Positions 7,556 to 9,333 of a DNA stretch of 9,333 nucleotides are shown here, one piece after another (position 1 is the stretch's first letter; every line of letters begins with the position of its first letter). The stretch is from an uncultured Bacteroidota bacterium (GTDB lineage: Bacteria > Bacteroidota > Bacteroidia > Chitinophagales > Chitinophagaceae): positions 1 to 9,333 of the forward strand of contig CAIYVS010000026.1 of assembly GCA_903929655.1 (NCBI GenBank), given 5' to 3'. The translations under genes and the position numbers were made by a program. The notes under the pieces are model-generated. The model did no database searches. It saw only the letters and a list, made by a program, of their open reading frames with translations, and was not told where the DNA came from.

Positions 7556-9333
7556 GATCAGTTTCTCATATTCTCCCACACATCCTTGCCCAAGTCCCGT
7601 TACTGTAAATTTTACAAGTAGTGCACCTCCTGGTTCTTCATACTTATGGTCTTTTGGAGATGGTTCGCCTGGTTCTGTATCTGCTAATCCATCTCACCTG
7701 TATGTTAATAATGGATTTTTTGCGTTTGGCAATGGGGGATATGATTCCGTGATGTTAACAGTAACGGATGCACATGGTTGTGTAAACACATTTCTTGACA
7801 CAGTTATAATAGATGATCTTGAAGCATATGGCAGCCGGATTAACCCTTGGCCATTTGGTTTTCAGGGATGTATTCCGCTAACAGTAAATTTCCCAAGGGT
7901 ATATACCTGGACTATGGCTCCTTTTTATCCACCACCCGTAGTAAATCTGCAGCAACTTTCCACGGATTCGGCAATTAGTTTTGTCTGGAATTTTGGTGAT
8001 GGGTCCCCTGCTTCAACACTGGATTCGCCTGTTCATAACTATACTGTTCCCGGTTATTACTATGCAAGCGTGGTTGTTACAACACTACATGGCTGTGTGG
8101 CGGTAGATACATTTCCGGTTTCTGTAGGGGCAAAGCCGATTATTACTGCTTTTACTGTAACTCCATCTCATTTATGTATTAATGATACAATAACCTGTTT
8201 AGGTCATGTCACAGGAGATACGCCTCTTGTGGTCACTTATTTTGCAATTAGCAGTGCTTCTACATCAGCGACATCTTTTATTCCTCCGGATGATACCCTT
8301 TGTAAATTTGTTCTTTCCAATAATACGGGTAATTACCAGGCATTCATGGTTGCATCAAATTATGGTTGTACAGATACCAGTGCGATATATAACATAATGG
8401 TGGATTCTCCCCTGGCAGGGTTTTATTGTAAAAATCACTGCGGTGACTCGCAGTTAGTGGTTTCTTTTTATGATACGTCCCAAAGTGCCTCATCAGTAAC
8501 CTGGATTTTTGGTGACGGCACAACTTCTACGCTCAGAAATCCGGTGCATCCCTTCCCCTCCTTTGGCTATTGGCCGGTAAAACAAGCAGCATATAATAGC
8601 ACCACGGGTTGCCATGACACGGTCATCCATATTATTCACCTTTTTAATCTTAACCCCGTATTTAACGATACCACTATTTGCAAAGGGACAACGGTAAATA
8701 TACAGCCTGCATTTAGTGCAGGGCCTCATACCATTACAATATTTAACTGGTATGTGGATTCCGCTCTGCAGCTTACAATTTGCAATTGCCCCAGTCCTGG
8801 TTGGGTACCCCCTCCAATCTTAAATTATGTGTACACTTTTGATACTGTTAAATCCTATTCTGTAAAGTTGATATTGGTGGATTCAAATTCCTGCGCCGAT
8901 ACTTTGATGCGAAATTTTTTAGTGGCAAAACCTGTCGATAGTTTTTCAGGTAATCCTCTTGCCGGCTGCCTTCCCTTAACTGTTAATTTTACAGACCATA
9001 GTGCGTTTATAGCAACCACCGCCTATGCAAACAGTTCCTGGGATTTTGGAGATGGCAACGGTACAAACGTAACAAGTACAGGTACTTCTCACCAATACAC
9101 AACACCCGGTTATTATACAGTTGAAGAAATTGTAACAGACAACATAGGCTGTAAAGATACCGTGCAATATCCTGCTTATATTTATGTAGATAAAGCGCAC
9201 GCCTCCTTCAGTGTAAGCAACCAATTTCCCTGTATAGGCGACAATATCTTTTTCACCAACCTCAGCTATAACAACATCGTCAGCAGCCACTGGAATTTCG
9301 GCAACGGCGACACCTCCCTGTCCGGTACCCCCA
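6513..9333 (+). CDS. Tandem paralogous giant PKD-repeat surface protein (3' partial)
   Basis: An uninterrupted frame of 940 codons that I translated from ATG 6513 to the right edge without meeting a stop. The in-frame stop upstream is TAG at 6480; a TTG at 6510 is a less likely start. Residues 1 to about 23 form a signal peptide: basic RR near the start, a leucine-rich core, then VNAQ. PKD cores (W-x-F-G-D/N-G and variants) lie near residues 55, 133, 218, 298, 378, 491, 663, 842 and 926, with two degenerate repeats between 491-663 and 663-842. This order and spacing match the gene at 1774-6417 almost residue for residue, so the two are tandem duplicates. Composition is mosaic: GC-rich to about residue 348, AT-rich to about 894, then GC-rich and nearly identical to the paralogue. 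By homology the missing end should hold more PKD repeats, Ig-like repeats and a T9SS type B sorting domain; this is a prediction. Likely a surface adhesin or structural protein, ligand unknown. Confidence 0.92.
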   Translation, partial: MLLTRRTILLQLLLLTGISVNAQLSASFTASPTSGCPPMVVNFTNNSTNATSYSWSFGNSSGPSTQTNPSTSYLSPGTYTVTLTAYNGSSSKTATSTITVYPLPAVSFTANDTLACPGFPVTFTNTSDPGTYNWNFGDGTTSTAQNPSHIFTTPGYYSITLTVTNSQGCTNTLVQNAYIHITTPPVAGFTVNDSFFCGVPAQVDFTNTSSGTATLSYQWKFGDGFTSGATSPTHPYSSGGNYTITLIVTDGNGCKDTLVKPNFITVDNLQASISAPDTACTFQTVNFNSTPSGTVYTYWDFGDGNVGYGTGITHLYVGNGSYTLKLVVYDGHCYDTVIKPIYIRPRPTISFSYSPTHPCPSPVTVNFTSSAPPGSSYLWSFGDGSPGSVSANPSHLYVNNGFFAFGNGGYDSVMLTVTDAHGCVNTFLDTVIIDDLEAYGSRINPWPFGFQGCIPLTVNFPRVYTWTMAPFYPPPVVNLQQLSTDSAISFVWNFGDGSPASTLDSPVHNYTVPGYYYASVVVTTLHGCVAVDTFPVSVGAKPIITAFTVTPSHLCINDTITCLGHVTGDTPLVVTYFAISSASTSATSFIPPDDTLCKFVLSNNTGNYQAFMVASNYGCTDTSAIYNIMVDSPLAGFYCKNHCGDSQLVVSFYDTSQSASSVTWIFGDGTTSTLRNPVHPFPSFGYWPVKQAAYNSTTGCHDTVIHIIHLFNLNPVFNDTTICKGTTVNIQPAFSAGPHTITIFNWYVDSALQLTICNCPSPGWVPPPILNYVYTFDTVKSYSVKLILVDSNSCADTLMRNFLVAKPVDSFSGNPLAGCLPLTVNFTDHSAFIATTAYANSSWDFGDGNGTNVTSTGTSHQYTTPGYYTVEEIVTDNIGCKDTVQYPAYIYVDKAHASFSVSNQFPCIGDNIFFTNLSYNNIVSSHWNFGNGDTSLSGTP
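9195..9333 (+). repeat. Near-identical direct repeat, copy 2 (other copy 4441-4579), cut by window edge
   Basis: This matches 4441-4579 at 137 of 139 bases and is still identical at the last base of the window, so its right end is not seen. It begins at the start of the eleventh PKD repeat. The preceding ~1.6 kb of this gene is AT-rich and only moderately similar to its counterpart, so the onset of near-identity is abrupt. Confidence 0.95.

Noticed and set aside
8206..9290. Short open frames within 8206-9290 on both strands
   Set aside because: They overlap the continuous PKD frame from 6513 to the right edge, which carries recognisable repeats throughout. They show no independent start context or domain.
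4441..9333. Diversity-generating retroelement as the cause of the variable and repeated segments
   Set aside because: No reverse transcriptase or short template repeat is visible. The differences between copies are mainly synonymous T/C changes, not adenine-specific replacements.
1774..9333. CRISPR or satellite-type repeat array
   Set aside because: The periodicity comes from coding PKD repeats of about 80 codons that differ at DNA level. There are no short identical repeats with unique spacers.

Overview
The window looks like chromosomal DNA of a Bacteroidota species. I cannot fix the family, but the style of the repeats fits Chitinophagales or Sphingobacteriales relatives. The evidence is a PorP/SprF-family protein of the type IX secretion system (T9SS), very long PKD-repeat surface proteins with T9SS type B (gliding motility-associated) C-terminal domains, AT-rich intergenic DNA and no clear Shine-Dalgarno sites. 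All genes are on the + strand.

Layout: (1) 3-491 is the 3' end of a large secreted protein, consisting of an Ig-like repeat and a type B sorting domain; its start lies left of the window. (2) 510-1559 encodes a PorP/SprF-like outer-membrane protein, 18 bp downstream and probably in the same operon. (3) 1560-1773 is an AT-rich gap. (4) 1774-6417 encodes a complete 1547-residue protein: signal peptide, about 14 PKD-type repeats, three Ig-like repeats and a type B sorting domain. (5) 6513-9333 is the 5' part (940 codons) of a colinear tandem paralogue that runs off the right edge. No RNA gene, mobile element or CRISPR array was seen.

The genes read as a surface-protein export locus. The PKD proteins are likely exported by the Sec pathway and then by T9SS, using the conserved C-terminal domain. 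The PorP/SprF protein is probably the accessory factor for one or more of them, as SprF is for SprB in Flavobacterium johnsoniae.

The most notable signal is mosaicism in the two giant genes. The complete one changes abruptly from AT-rich to GC-rich, C-ending codon use near 4440. The second starts GC-rich, becomes AT-rich near 7555, and turns GC-rich again near 9195. From that last point it matches the first gene at 137 of 139 bases up to the window edge. This points to recent gene conversion or module exchange between tandem adhesin-like genes, with joins at domain borders. I did not find a clearly new enzymatic or defence system.
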